The translations under genes were made by a program, and so were the position numbers. Below, piece after piece: positions 6,223-15,053 of a stretch of 64,000 bases of DNA. Under the pieces are notes generated by a model that saw only the letters and a list, made by a program, of their open reading frames with translations, made no database searches and had not been told where the DNA came from. Source of the DNA: Ralstonia insidiosa (GTDB taxonomy: Bacteria > Pseudomonadota > Gammaproteobacteria > Burkholderiales > Burkholderiaceae); assembly GCF_008801405.1 (NCBI RefSeq), contig NZ_VZPV01000002.1, forward strand, positions 186,001 to 250,000. Direction: 5' to 3'. Each line of letters starts with the position of its first letter. Position 1 is the stretch's first letter.

Positions 6223-7941
6223 CTACCCCGCCTCACCAACCCGCCCAGGCAACGCAGCCCCCTCCCCCGGACAAGCCCGCGTCGCCTTCTCATCCAACAC
6301 GCTGGGCTCCCCCAACAACGCAATCAACCCACACGCCAACGTCCCCCGCCACTGCAGGTAATCGTGCCCACTGGCGAACTCGGCATGCCGTACCGGATAC
6401 CCCTTGGCCCGCAGCACTTCGCGCATGTGCCGCGTGGTGGTGAAGATGTTGACCGCACCACGCCCATCCTCAAACTGCCCGGCCTCCAGATAGAAGCGCA
6501 GCGGCAGGCGCGGGCTGGCGGCGTAGGCGCGCATCATCCAGCCGGGCGTTTGCGGCGGGCGGTCTGGTGCGGAGTCCGGCGCCCACCAGAATGAGCCGGA
6601 CTGGCTCAGCACCAGGCCAAAGCGCTCGGGGTGCTGCAGCCCGGCATACGCAGCTGCCAGCCCGCCGTAGCTCGACCCAGCCACCACGGTGCGCGCCGCG
6701 GGTGCCGAGAGCCCCTGTGCCGCGGCCCACGGCATCAGCTCGTCGGCCAGGAAGTCGGCAAAGGCGGGATTGGGCGGCAGTTGCGTGGCGCGCGCCGCTG
6801 CGCTCGGGTTGGACAGGATCAGCGCGGCGGTGGGCGGAATACGCCCTTCTGCGATGAGGTTGTCGAGCACCGTTGGGGTGGGCACCGTCGACAGGTAGGC
6901 ATGCGCATCGAACAGCACCAGCAGCGCCTGCGGTGCGGCACCGGCCGGGCGGTAGACGTAGACATCGCGCGCTTCACCAAGCCGCTGGCTGTTGAGGCGG
7001 TGCGCCGTTACGGTGCCGGCCGGTACGTCAGCGCGTCGTGTAAGCCACGGCTGGGGCGGTGCGCCGGGCAACTCCAGCACGGACTTCTGCTGATATGCAT
7101 CGCCCTCGGTATCGGGAAAGCGCCGGGGGTTGAGCGGATCGCGCTGCAGCGTGGCCAGCAGCAGGCGCCGGCGCTGTGCGGCGGGAGCATCCGAGTCGGG
7201 CACGTTGGGCGCGAGTTGATAGCTCAGGCGCGTGCTGGCCGGTACGGCGTAGGTCTGGTACCAGACGTCGGTGTCGCCCAGGCGCTGCAGGGCGTCATGG
7301 TTGCCGCTTGGGCTGCCGAGCAGCGTGACGTTGCGCACCGGCCCCCGCCACAGGAAGGTCAGCAGCACCATGGGTGTGCCGTCTTGCGCGGCGGGCGCGG
7401 GCTCGACCAGTGGCGTGCCGATTTGGGCAACGTCGTGCCAGAAAGCATCGGTGCCAGTGCCGTGGCGCACGGCCTCTGCCAGTGCGCGAATGCGCGGGCT
7501 TTGCGGCAGTTCCGGCGCAGGTTGCTGCTGGGCCTGGGCGACGATGCGTTCAATGCGCAGCGCGTAGCGTGCGCCGGGCATCGGCACACCACCTGCCGCA
7601 CCCGCCACAGCGGCGTCGTTCGGGTCGATGCGCAGCGTGTACACGCCATCAGCAGGCGCGACGAACAGGAAGCTGCGTGACAGCGACAGCGGGCTCAGCA
7701 GGCGGCGCACGTGTACGTCGCGAGCATCGAGCAGGTCGAGCGCCGCAGCGGGGCCATCGAGCGTGCCCTGCACAAGATCACCCGCATGCAGCGTCACGCG
7801 GTAAGGCAACAACGTGCCGGGTTGCCAGGTTGCGTTGACTGACTGGCCAACAGCCACGTCAGCAACTGGCGCTACGGGTGAAGCGGCGACAGCCGTGCTA
7901 GCCGCCAGCGCCCAGGAGAGCAGAAAGAGAGCGTGGCGCAT
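6223..7941 (-). CDS. Enterochelin esterase-like periplasmic ferri-siderophore esterase
   Basis: 572 residues with a Sec signal peptide (MRHALFLLSWALAASTAVAA). A beta-rich N-terminal region is followed by the esterase N-terminal domain (VVLLTFLWRG..NVTLLGSPSG) and then an esterase-D type catalytic domain. Visible catalytic parts are AGSSYGGLAAAYAG (Ser nucleophile), acid loop region LEAGQFEDGRG and GHDYLQWRGTL (His). Enterochelin esterases open the siderophore backbone to release iron; the signal peptide places this one in the periplasm. Its ATG overlaps the receptor gene's stop codon (TGATG), so it is translationally coupled as the last gene of the fec-type operon. The specific siderophore is unknown. 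Confidence 0.85.
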   Translation of the reverse strand: MRHALFLLSWALAASTAVAASPVAPVADVAVGQSVNATWQPGTLLPYRVTLHAGDLVQGTLDGPAAALDLLDARDVHVRRLLSPLSLSRSFLFVAPADGVYTLRIDPNDAAVAGAAGGVPMPGARYALRIERIVAQAQQQPAPELPQSPRIRALAEAVRHGTGTDAFWHDVAQIGTPLVEPAPAAQDGTPMVLLTFLWRGPVRNVTLLGSPSGNHDALQRLGDTDVWYQTYAVPASTRLSYQLAPNVPDSDAPAAQRRRLLLATLQRDPLNPRRFPDTEGDAYQQKSVLELPGAPPQPWLTRRADVPAGTVTAHRLNSQRLGEARDVYVYRPAGAAPQALLVLFDAHAYLSTVPTPTVLDNLIAEGRIPPTAALILSNPSAAARATQLPPNPAFADFLADELMPWAAAQGLSAPAARTVVAGSSYGGLAAAYAGLQHPERFGLVLSQSGSFWWAPDSAPDRPPQTPGWMMRAYAASPRLPLRFYLEAGQFEDGRGAVNIFTTTRHMREVLRAKGYPVRHAEFASGHDYLQWRGTLACGLIALLGEPSVLDEKATRACPGEGAALPGRVGEAG

Positions 7942-10406
7942 CAGAAGTCGATCGTGGTGGTGAGCTTGAAGGTGCGGGGCGCGTTCTGCGTGACGTAGCC
8001 GTCGTTGAACGAGCCTGCCCAGTAGCTCTTGTTGAGCAGGTTTTCTACGTTGGCGAAGAAGCCGACGCGCTTGCCCATGATGCGGGTGAGGTAGCGCACA
8101 CCGGCGTCGTAGCGCGTCCAGCTGTCGATGCGCTGCGTGTTGGACGAATTGACGTATTGCGCGCCGGTGTAGGTGGCGCGGCCGGCAAGCGTCAGGCCCG
8201 GCACCCAGGGCACGTCCCACTCGGCGCCCAGGTTGCCCGACCAGGTGGGCGAGCCGAAGGCGGTGTTGCCGTCGTAGAGGCCGTTGGCGGTATGCGTGAG
8301 TACCGAGCGCGTATAGGCAACGCCGCCCAGCAGGCGCACACCCGGTGTGACTTCGCCGGCAATGGTCCATTCGATGCCGCGGTTGCGGCGTTCACCGTCG
8401 GGGCTGTAGAGGTTGGTGGCGTTGTCTTTAACCAGGCTCGGACGGCGGATCTGGAACACGCTGAGCGTTTGCGTCAGGCGGCCGTTCTCCCATTTGATGC
8501 CGGCCTCCATCTGCTTGGTCTTGTACGGCGCAAACACCTGCTGGTAGTTGCGCGCGGTGACGTCGGTCACGGTGTCGCCCTGGCTCAGGCCCTCGATGTA
8601 GTTGCCGTATAGCGAGAGGCCCTGCCCCCACGGCTTGACCACCAGGCCCACCGAGGGCGTGATGGCACTTTGGTCGTAGTCGGCAGTCTGCGCGCCGGTG
8701 GCTGCGCTGAAGCTCTTGGCCTGCACGCGCTGGTGGCGCGCGCCTAGCGTCAGCAAGACAGCCTCCTGCGCAAACGCCATCGTATCGGCCACTGCCAGGC
8801 TGGTGAGCGTGGTGTCAGAGGTCTTGGGCGGCTCGCCGGGCTCGGGCGCGATGATGGCCTGCACCGGCGCGTAGATGTTGGAGATGAACGAGCGGCTGGC
8901 GTTGTTGACCGTGCCCGTGCGCAGGTCCAACTGGGTGTAGCCGACCACCAGCCGATGTTCGACGGGGCCGGTGCGCACGGTGCCGCGCACGCCAGCCTCG
9001 GCCGAGAGCGTGTCGGCAAACCCGCGCTGGTGATACGTCACACCCGTGTAGTTGCCGTTGGGCTGGATGCCGTTGGCACGCGTGCCGTTGATGAAGCCGG
9101 AGTAGCGATGGCTGAGCGTGCCGAGCCCGGCATAGGCCGTCCAGTCGGGCGCGAAGTCGACTTCGCCACGGGCCACGATGGCCTGGTTCTCGATACGACC
9201 GTGCACGCCGCGCAGAATGTTGGTGCCCGGCGCAGGCGGGCTTACCACGTTGCGCGTGAACGAGGCCATCCAGGCGCTGCCGTTGCGGATCTCTTCGTCG
9301 CTAGCGTAGGCATCGACCGAGGCGCGCACATGCTCACCGGCGTAGTCCAGGGCGATGGCGCCCAGCTCGCGCCGCCTGCCCTGCCCGTCCAGGCCGGTGC
9401 GCCCATCGCCATAGGCCCCGTTGAAGCGTATGCCCACGGCCTTGTCGTCGCCAAAGCGCCGGCCCATGTCTACCGCGCCGGCCACGTAGCCGTCGGACTG
9501 GTAGTGGGTGGAAAACTGCATGACGGGCTTGGCCGTTGCACGCTTGGGGATCAGGTTGATGGCACCGCCCACAGCGCCGCTGGGCGACATGCCAGTCAGC
9601 AGCGCGGTGGGGCCACGCAGCAGCTCCACACGGTCGATGAACTCGGTAGGCGCATGGCCGAAGGGGGCCAGGCCGTACATGCCGTTGAACGCAAGGTCAC
9701 TCGACGTAATGTCGAACCCGCGCACGGTGTAGTTCTCGTAGATGTGCCCGGTGGACGTGGTGTAGCGCACGGTCGGGTCATTGGCCAGCACGTCGGCAAT
9801 GGTCTGCGCCTGTTGGTCCTGAATGGTGCGTGCGGTGTACGTGGTGCTGCTGTAGGGCGAATCGATGGCGTTGGTGTTGCCCAGCAAGCCGAGCTGCGCA
9901 TCGCGCGCGATCTGGCCACCCGGGTAAGTCGCCCCGCGTGCGGCAGAGACGGTAGCGGTCGGCAGCGTTACCGTGGCAGACGACGTGCCCGTTGTCTCGA
10001 CCGGCGTGGGTGCGGGTGCAGGCTGAATCGCGAATCCGCCCGGCACCGGTTGCGCACGTAGGCCAGTGCCTTGCAGGAGCGCATCCAGACCATCAGCAGC
10101 ACCGTACTGGCCGTGCAGATCAGCGGTGCGGCGGCCCGCCAGGTCTGCCGCGTCATATGAGACCAGCACGCCAGCCTGCACACCAAAGCGCGTGAGCGCC
10201 GGTTGCAGCGCGCCTGCCGGAATGGCATACGACTGCCGCGCCGTTGCAGCAGCAGAGCCGGCCGGCGCCGCCTGTACACCCACATGCGGCGAGGCCGCCG
10301 CCAACAACGCGACAGCCTGACCAATAGCCAGCAGATGCCGGCGAAGACGCAAGGTGCTGGGTTGGCCGGCAACTTGCGTTGAAGCAGACAGCGGATAGCA
10401 GCCCAT
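7941..10406 (-). CDS. TonB-dependent siderophore receptor with N-terminal signalling domain
   Basis: 821-residue outer-membrane receptor. After a signal peptide it has a FecA-type secretin/TonB short N-terminal domain (SYAIPAGALQPALTRFGVQAG, ~62-130), which contacts FecR in the periplasm. The TonB-dependent plug follows (TARTIQDQQAQTIADVLANDPTVR; VELLRGPTALLTGMSPSGAVGG), then the 22-strand barrel ending in the aromatic C-terminus TTTIDF. It imports a ferric siderophore with TonB/ExbBD energy. The STN domain and the fecI-fecR pair just upstream show cell-surface signalling control. The downstream esterase suggests the ligand is a hydrolysable ester-type siderophore. The 136 bases between fecR and this gene may hold its FecI-type promoter; no clear consensus was seen there. 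Confidence 0.93.
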   Translation of the reverse strand: MGCYPLSASTQVAGQPSTLRLRRHLLAIGQAVALLAAASPHVGVQAAPAGSAAATARQSYAIPAGALQPALTRFGVQAGVLVSYDAADLAGRRTADLHGQYGAADGLDALLQGTGLRAQPVPGGFAIQPAPAPTPVETTGTSSATVTLPTATVSAARGATYPGGQIARDAQLGLLGNTNAIDSPYSSTTYTARTIQDQQAQTIADVLANDPTVRYTTSTGHIYENYTVRGFDITSSDLAFNGMYGLAPFGHAPTEFIDRVELLRGPTALLTGMSPSGAVGGAINLIPKRATAKPVMQFSTHYQSDGYVAGAVDMGRRFGDDKAVGIRFNGAYGDGRTGLDGQGRRRELGAIALDYAGEHVRASVDAYASDEEIRNGSAWMASFTRNVVSPPAPGTNILRGVHGRIENQAIVARGEVDFAPDWTAYAGLGTLSHRYSGFINGTRANGIQPNGNYTGVTYHQRGFADTLSAEAGVRGTVRTGPVEHRLVVGYTQLDLRTGTVNNASRSFISNIYAPVQAIIAPEPGEPPKTSDTTLTSLAVADTMAFAQEAVLLTLGARHQRVQAKSFSAATGAQTADYDQSAITPSVGLVVKPWGQGLSLYGNYIEGLSQGDTVTDVTARNYQQVFAPYKTKQMEAGIKWENGRLTQTLSVFQIRRPSLVKDNATNLYSPDGERRNRGIEWTIAGEVTPGVRLLGGVAYTRSVLTHTANGLYDGNTAFGSPTWSGNLGAEWDVPWVPGLTLAGRATYTGAQYVNSSNTQRIDSWTRYDAGVRYLTRIMGKRVGFFANVENLLNKSYWAGSFNDGYVTQNAPRTFKLTTTIDF

Positions 10407-10542
10407 CTGTGATTTCCCCCTGATGATGTTGTGGTTGGGATTGATTGCTATTCCCGTAGGCCACTTGAGGCGCGCAAAGCCCTCACATCGGAGGCAAAAA
10501 CTTTTCTATGGGGTGTCGGGTGGAGATAGCAGCGGGCACGGC

Positions 10543-11538
10543 TCAGTCACGCGCCGAGACCATGACCCAGTAGCGGCTGAGCGTGCGGACCTGCACGGGC
10601 AGCACGTGCGGCAGGGCTTCCAGCACGCGCCCGGTGTCATCGATCGGGAACACCCCCGAGACACGCAGCGCGGCCACGTCAGGCGCGCAGCGCACCCACC
10701 CAGGGCGATACCGCCCAAGCTCGGCGAGGAAGGTCGCCAACGGCATCTCGTGCACGGCCAGCATGCCGCGCACCCAAGCTGCGTCGTCCATGTTGGTGTC
10801 GTCTTGCGCGTCGGATGCATCAATCGCTAGCCGGGTGAAACGCATGCGTTCTCCCGCGCGAACGACGCGCGCCACATCCGGCGCCGCTGCGGGGCGAATC
10901 TCGACTGCGCCTTCCTGCACGCCAACGCGCGTGCCGCCATTGGGCAAGCGGCGCACCGTAAACCGGGTGCCGATCGGGCGCAGCGTGCCGTCTTCGGTAT
11001 CAACGTACAGCGGCCGGCCCAGTGTGTCGCGGCCCGTGGTCACCTGAATGGCACCGGCACGCAGGATGATGCGGCGCGCTGCCGCGTCCAGGCGCACGTC
11101 GATTGCGCTGGCGGTATCAAGTTCGACGTGTGTGCCATCGGCCAGTTGGATGTGGCGGCGTTCGCCTGTGCCGGTTGCATAGGCATCGCCATCCGCGCCG
11201 GGTTTTGCGCAGCGCCAGGCAACGGCGCCACCCAACACCAGCGTGGCCGCCGCAACGCCAAGCACGTGGCGCCGCCCCGGATTGATCGCGCGCCGGGGTT
11301 GCCGAAGCACGGCGCGCCCAAGATCAGCGGGCAGCGCCGCCAGCGATTGCCAGACGGTCTGCACGTGTTGCCACGCCCGCTCGTGCTCGGGATGCTGTGC
11401 GCGCCATTGCGTGCAGGCATCGTGGTCGCGCGCAGCGGCGTCGGGTGACATCAGCGTGATCATCCACTGCGATGCCTGCAGCGCAACGGCAGGATCGATC
11501 GGCGGATCAGGCTGTGTGGGCAAGGTGGTGCAAGACAT
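10543..11538 (-). CDS. fecR: FecR-family anti-sigma / sigma regulator
   Basis: 331 residues counted from MSCTTLPTQ (ATG 11538). The N-terminal cytoplasmic DUF4880 region (ASQWMITLMSPDAAARDHDACTQW..HPEHERAWQHV) binds the sigma factor. A single membrane segment follows (HVLGVAAATLVLGGAVAW, ~115-132), then the periplasmic FecR domain (RRHIQLADGTHVELDTASAI; GTRFTVRRLPNGGTRVGVQEG). It relays receptor occupancy from the STN domain of the downstream receptor to FecI. The gene starts 19 bases after fecI. Confidence 0.93.
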   Translation of the reverse strand: MSCTTLPTQPDPPIDPAVALQASQWMITLMSPDAAARDHDACTQWRAQHPEHERAWQHVQTVWQSLAALPADLGRAVLRQPRRAINPGRRHVLGVAAATLVLGGAVAWRCAKPGADGDAYATGTGERRHIQLADGTHVELDTASAIDVRLDAAARRIILRAGAIQVTTGRDTLGRPLYVDTEDGTLRPIGTRFTVRRLPNGGTRVGVQEGAVEIRPAAAPDVARVVRAGERMRFTRLAIDASDAQDDTNMDDAAWVRGMLAVHEMPLATFLAELGRYRPGWVRCAPDVAALRVSGVFPIDDTGRVLEALPHVLPVQVRTLSRYWVMVSARD

Positions 11539-11557
11539 CGGTGCCGGGTGCGCTCCG

Positions 11558-12061
11558 CTAGGCCGAAAAACAGCACTGGTGAAGCGCCTTGACCAAGTAG
11601 CGCTGCACGGTGGCAACGGACACCTCCAGTTGCGCAGCAATCTCGGCCTGCGGCACACCGTCGAGTTGAAACATCAGGAACGCGCTTCGTACAGCGGGTG
11701 GAACGGCCTGCAAGCGGCGGTCGATCTCCACCAGGGTTTCCAGCACGATGGCGCGCGTCTCCAGATCCGGCACATGGGCCACGGGCAGCGCAGCCAGCGC
11801 TTCCAGGTATGCCTGTTCGATCTGCCGCCGCCGGAAGAAGTTGGCCACCAGCCCATGCGCAACGGTGGCGAGGAAGGCGCGAGGCTCACGCGCGGCAATC
11901 TGCGCATCGCGTGCGAGCAATCGCGTGAAGGTGTCTTGCGCAAGATCGGCCGCATCGGCGGCATTCCCCAGGCGCCGTCGCAGCCAGCCGTTCAGCCAAC
12001 CGTGGTGGGCGATGTACAGCGACTGGATTTCATCGACGGGCGGTCGCTCGACGGCGGACAT
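11558..12061 (-). CDS. fecI: FecI-like ECF sigma factor
   Basis: 167 residues from ATG 12061. Region 2 is DEIQSLYIAHHGWLNGWLRRRLG..AADLAQDTFTRLLA, and region 4 is LPPAVRSAF..DGVPQAEIAAQLEVSVATVQRYLVKAL, as in iron-starvation ECF sigma factors. It directs RNA polymerase to the receptor operon when FecR transmits the ligand signal. A Fur box lies 37 bases upstream, so expression should rise under iron limitation. An upstream in-frame TTG (12067) would add two residues. Confidence 0.93.
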   Translation of the reverse strand: MSAVERPPVDEIQSLYIAHHGWLNGWLRRRLGNAADAADLAQDTFTRLLARDAQIAAREPRAFLATVAHGLVANFFRRRQIEQAYLEALAALPVAHVPDLETRAIVLETLVEIDRRLQAVPPAVRSAFLMFQLDGVPQAEIAAQLEVSVATVQRYLVKALHQCCFSA

Positions 12062-12097
12062 TGGCAAGCATGGCGGCGTAACAAAGCGCCATATTAT

Positions 12098-12117
12098 TGC
12101 AAATGCGAATCATTATC
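12098..12117 (-). promoter_or_regulatory. Fur box upstream of fecI
   Basis: Read on the minus strand this is GATAATGATTCGCATTTGCA. Its first half matches the GATAATGAT Fur consensus exactly; the second half is a degenerate copy. It is embedded in an AT-rich patch immediately upstream of fecI and downstream of the convergent end of tetR. Confidence 0.75.
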
Positions 12118-12132
12118 AATAAAGGATCAACT

Positions 12133-12759
12133 TTATGGCCCCACGTTTCCACGCCGCGGCAGGAGCACTAGGTCGGCCGCTTCGTCAGCATCTTTCAGGA
12201 GCGTCTTGCGCGGCGTGCCTATCTGCGCACGCATTGTCAACCCACGAGCAAAATCCGTGACTTGCGTTGCGCGCGCGACTACGGGGAAGTCAGATGCGAT
12301 TTCTCCCGCACTGATCCCGTCCCGGAAACGGCGCTCCACTAGCGCCGTGCCACCCGCAACGGCGTTCTGCAGAAACCGCTGAACCTCAGCGTCGTTCACA
12401 AGCGGCGCGACGCAAACCATAAGGCAACCCCGGGCGGACCCTTTCTCGGTCGCACTCTCGACGGCGAACCTCAAAAAGCCTGCGATAGAGTCGCGAAGAC
12501 TCTCTGGCGCGAGGAGCGCCTTCGCGGCTTTTGCGCCCTTCCGCTCCGCATACGTCTTAAGGACGCGCAAGAATATCGCCCGCTTGTCGCCGAAGACGGC
12601 ATACAGGCTCGGCCGTCCCACGCCCATCCCCGCGACAAGGTCGTCGATCGTGACGCCGTCATAGCCTTTCGACCAGAACACCTGAGTTGCCTTTTCCAGT
12701 GCATCCATCTCGTCGAAGCTGCGGGGCCGACCACGCGGCGCAGGTGAATTCTGAACCAT
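12133..12759 (-). CDS. TetR/AcrR-family transcriptional repressor
   Basis: 208 residues. The N-terminal helix-turn-helix is clear: DALEKATQVFWSKGYDGVT, IDDLVAGMGVGRPSLYAVFG, DKRAIFLRVLKTY. The C-terminal domain (CLMVCVAPLVNDAEVQRFL, FARGLTMRAQIG) resembles the TetR_C regulators that control a neighbouring oxidoreductase. It is divergent from the SDR gene at 12887, with a dyad in the shared promoter region, so it very probably represses that gene and itself. The inducer is unknown. Confidence 0.9.
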   Translation of the reverse strand: MVQNSPAPRGRPRSFDEMDALEKATQVFWSKGYDGVTIDDLVAGMGVGRPSLYAVFGDKRAIFLRVLKTYAERKGAKAAKALLAPESLRDSIAGFLRFAVESATEKGSARGCLMVCVAPLVNDAEVQRFLQNAVAGGTALVERRFRDGISAGEIASDFPVVARATQVTDFARGLTMRAQIGTPRKTLLKDADEAADLVLLPRRGNVGP

Positions 12760-12774
12760 TTAGTTTCAAACTCC

Positions 12775-12813
12775 TTGACACCTGTTCTTGCACGAATATA
12801 TAACTGAACAGTT
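12775..12813 (+). promoter_or_regulatory. Divergent tetR/SDR promoter with TetR operator candidate
   Basis: TTGACA (12775-12780) and the AT-rich TATATAAC around 12797-12804 make a likely sigma-70 promoter for the SDR gene. AACTGAACAGTT (12802-12813) is a perfect inverted repeat (AACTG/CAGTT) overlapping the -10/start region, where a TetR dimer would block transcription. Confidence 0.5.
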
Positions 12814-12886
12814 CTAAATTGGCAAGTTGGCTCCAGCCTTGCAGGACCATACGGCCCGACCTTAACCCTCTACCACGGAGACGCCC

Positions 12887-13849
12887 TTGGAACATTCGAT
12901 CGCTCTCGTAACCGGCACCACCTCCGGGCTCGGTCATGCTGCAGCCCGCCTTCTTGCTGGAGAGGGCTGGCGCGAGATCGTCATCACCGGGCGCAGCCTG
13001 GCTCAAACCCGGGAAACGGCCGCACTGCTTGCGGCGGAGACCAAAAGACAGATCTTCACGCCGCTCGAGCTGGACCTGGACACGCCCGCCAGCGTTCAGT
13101 CCGCCCTCGCCGCGCTTGTCGAGCTAGGTCGGCCGATCGATTTCCTGCTGCTCAATGCCGGGATGGTCCCGGGCAAGCAGCGGGTGATCACTGCGGCAGG
13201 CGTCGAGGCTTCTCAGGCCCCGCTCATTGGCCATCATCAATTGACGGTCGGATTGCTCCGCGCCAACCTGCTGAGCCCCAACGCACGGATTGTTATCGCC
13301 AGCGCGGAACCTGCCCGAGGGGGCGTACCCATGTTCAAGTACACCGACGTGGACGCACTCGCTGTTAAATACCATGGAGGCGACCTGACCGCCGCTATGG
13401 AAGCCCTGCTGCACAATGGGCCGAACGTGAGGTATGTGCCCAACAATGCGTATGCCGACGCAAAGCTCATCGTTGCCTGGTGGGCTGCGGCGCTGGCGCG
13501 TCGGCTGCCTTCGGACATGGCCGTGTACGCTGTCTCGCCTGGTGCGGCAACCTCTACCAAGGTTTCGCGACAAGCTAGCCTGGCCGTGAAGTATCTGTTC
13601 ATCCCGATCGCGAACCTCATTCCCGGCATGAATCAGACGCCGGAGACGGCGGCAGGCCGATATTTGCAGGCCTCGAAGTTCGGAACCGACGTCTCAGGGC
13701 AATTCTTCGCCTCGGCTGAAGGGAAGTTCTCGGGCCCAATTGAGGCGCAGCTCCAGCCACACCTACACGATGGCGCTTTTCAAGAAGCCGCGTGGCAGGC
13801 CGTCGTCAACGTCTCTGGCGTTAACCTGCCTGTCGTCGACTTGCATTAG
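12887..13849 (+). CDS. Short-chain dehydrogenase/reductase (SDR)
   Basis: 320 residues from a TTG start at 12887, chosen because ACGGAG lies six bases upstream and the Rossmann glycine motif VTGTTSGLG follows at once. No ATG fits. Further SDR marks are LLLNAGMVPG, RIVIASAEPA (catalytic Ser region) and a Y-A-D-A-K motif (NNAYADAKLIVAW), which gives the YxxxK pair. The length and the YADAK spacing resemble the protochlorophyllide-reductase-like/retinol-type SDRs. The substrate is unknown. It is divergent from, and probably controlled by, the TetR gene. Confidence 0.85.
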   Translation: MEHSIALVTGTTSGLGHAAARLLAGEGWREIVITGRSLAQTRETAALLAAETKRQIFTPLELDLDTPASVQSALAALVELGRPIDFLLLNAGMVPGKQRVITAAGVEASQAPLIGHHQLTVGLLRANLLSPNARIVIASAEPARGGVPMFKYTDVDALAVKYHGGDLTAAMEALLHNGPNVRYVPNNAYADAKLIVAWWAAALARRLPSDMAVYAVSPGAATSTKVSRQASLAVKYLFIPIANLIPGMNQTPETAAGRYLQASKFGTDVSGQFFASAEGKFSGPIEAQLQPHLHDGAFQEAAWQAVVNVSGVNLPVVDLH

Positions 13850-14042
13850 GAGATCGGCCGTCCGCAAGATCTGGACTTGGCTGACCGAGTGGTTTGAAGA
13901 AGGTTGTCTGACCGAAACGGGTCGGTAGCTGCCGTTGGTCAACGGAGTGTCGGCTGTCCGCTTTCGGCCAGAACCTGTCATTCAGCGAGCGGGGAAACCC
14001 GCCGTTTGAACGGCTGCAGTACTCCGGAAGCTGACGAACGAG

Positions 14043-14195
14043 CTACATGCACAATTCGGCCAAAGCCGACAGCGGCCGATCAGGAATACGCAGCCGTCCC
14101 AGGTCGATTTCCCGACATTCGCGAATTGGTACAGGCCCGGCGTCCATTGCTGCAAAGAAATCCTTCACGATCTGAACATTCTCTTCGATGCTCAT
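14043..14195 (-). pseudogene. N-terminal fragment of a SnoaL/NTF2-like protein
   Basis: ATG 14195 opens MSIEENVQIVKDFFAAMDAG, the typical first helix of SnoaL-like (NTF2 fold) proteins. Then similarity is lost and the frame stops at TAG 14043-14045 after 50 codons, against 120-140 residues in the family. It is therefore a truncated remnant. The surrounding 13850-14381 stretch shows no other credible gene and looks like debris between two acquired gene blocks. Confidence 0.5.
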
Positions 14196-14381
14196 CGAAG
14201 CGCTCTATTTTCCTTGCATCGGATCGTGCTCGATCTAATCGGATACCTAGTGGATCTGCCGGTGAGAACATGGCGCTAGATGATCGGAGCACGGCTTACT
14301 GCCGCCCCCTCGCTTCAATCAAACTGTGGCTGCCCTTTGTCCACGAGGCGGGATCGGATCGAAACTTGCGACCACGGTAGA

Positions 14382-14981
14382 TCAGTCGAACTTCACCAGA
14401 TCCTTAAAGATCAGTTGACCCCAGCGATTTCCGCGCGCGTGCACAAGCAGTCCACCTTCCGAAAGCCCGCCAAGTTTGATCGGCGAGAAACCGAGATTTT
14501 CCGCAAGCGCGCCAATCTCCGCTGCGGCACCGTCATCGTCGCTCGCCAGGAACACGACTCTCCTGCCACCATGTACGGCCGGATCCTGTTCAAGGACGGC
14601 AGCGCCCAAATGATTGAAACCCTTAACCAGTCTGCCGCCAGTGAAGGCCTCCGCGACGGCCCAGGAAGAAGGTTGTCCCCCCAGCTCCTCAGGAGGCACT
14701 CCGTAGGCATTGGTCACATCGACGATGATCTTGCCCGTCCAGGTGGGCAGCGCCTTCGCGACATCTCGGTGGGACTCGAAACGGACAGCCAAAAAGACGA
14801 CGTCCGCCTTAACCGCTTCCGCCAGTTTTTTGGGAATGATCTCTGGTCCGATCGCGGCCGCAGCGGATGCAAAGCTTTCCGGATCACGAGTGGTTGCAAC
14901 GGATACGTCAATGCCGCTTCGGGCAAACGCCTTGGCAAGCGCCTGGCCGATCTTGCCGAAGCCAATAATTGCGTAGCTCAT
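14382..14981 (-). CDS. F420-type NADP oxidoreductase / NAD(P)-binding protein
   Basis: 199 residues, Rossmann fold of the 'NADP oxidoreductase, coenzyme F420-dependent' group. It shows MSYAIIGFGKIGQALAKAF (GxGxxG), the SVATTRDPESFA segment where NADP 2'-phosphate is bound, VVFLAVRFESHRDV, KIIVDVTNAYGVPP and VKGFNHLGAAVLEQDP. In bacteria without F420, such proteins act as small NADPH-dependent reductases of unknown substrate. It lies 72 bases after the SDR gene at 15054-15788 on the same strand and may share its transcript. Confidence 0.85.
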   Translation of the reverse strand: MSYAIIGFGKIGQALAKAFARSGIDVSVATTRDPESFASAAAAIGPEIIPKKLAEAVKADVVFLAVRFESHRDVAKALPTWTGKIIVDVTNAYGVPPEELGGQPSSWAVAEAFTGGRLVKGFNHLGAAVLEQDPAVHGGRRVVFLASDDDGAAAEIGALAENLGFSPIKLGGLSEGGLLVHARGNRWGQLIFKDLVKFD

Positions 14982-15053
14982 ACATTTCCCTTTGGTTTAC
15001 CACGCCCTCCGGGCTCCGAATATCGAGTGGAGTGACCGGCCGGGCGTAGCGTG

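Noticed and set aside
13904..14380. 158-codon plus-strand frame in the gap before the NADP oxidoreductase gene
   Set aside because: Composition is unlike real proteins, and the minus strand holds a recognisable SnoaL-like fragment.
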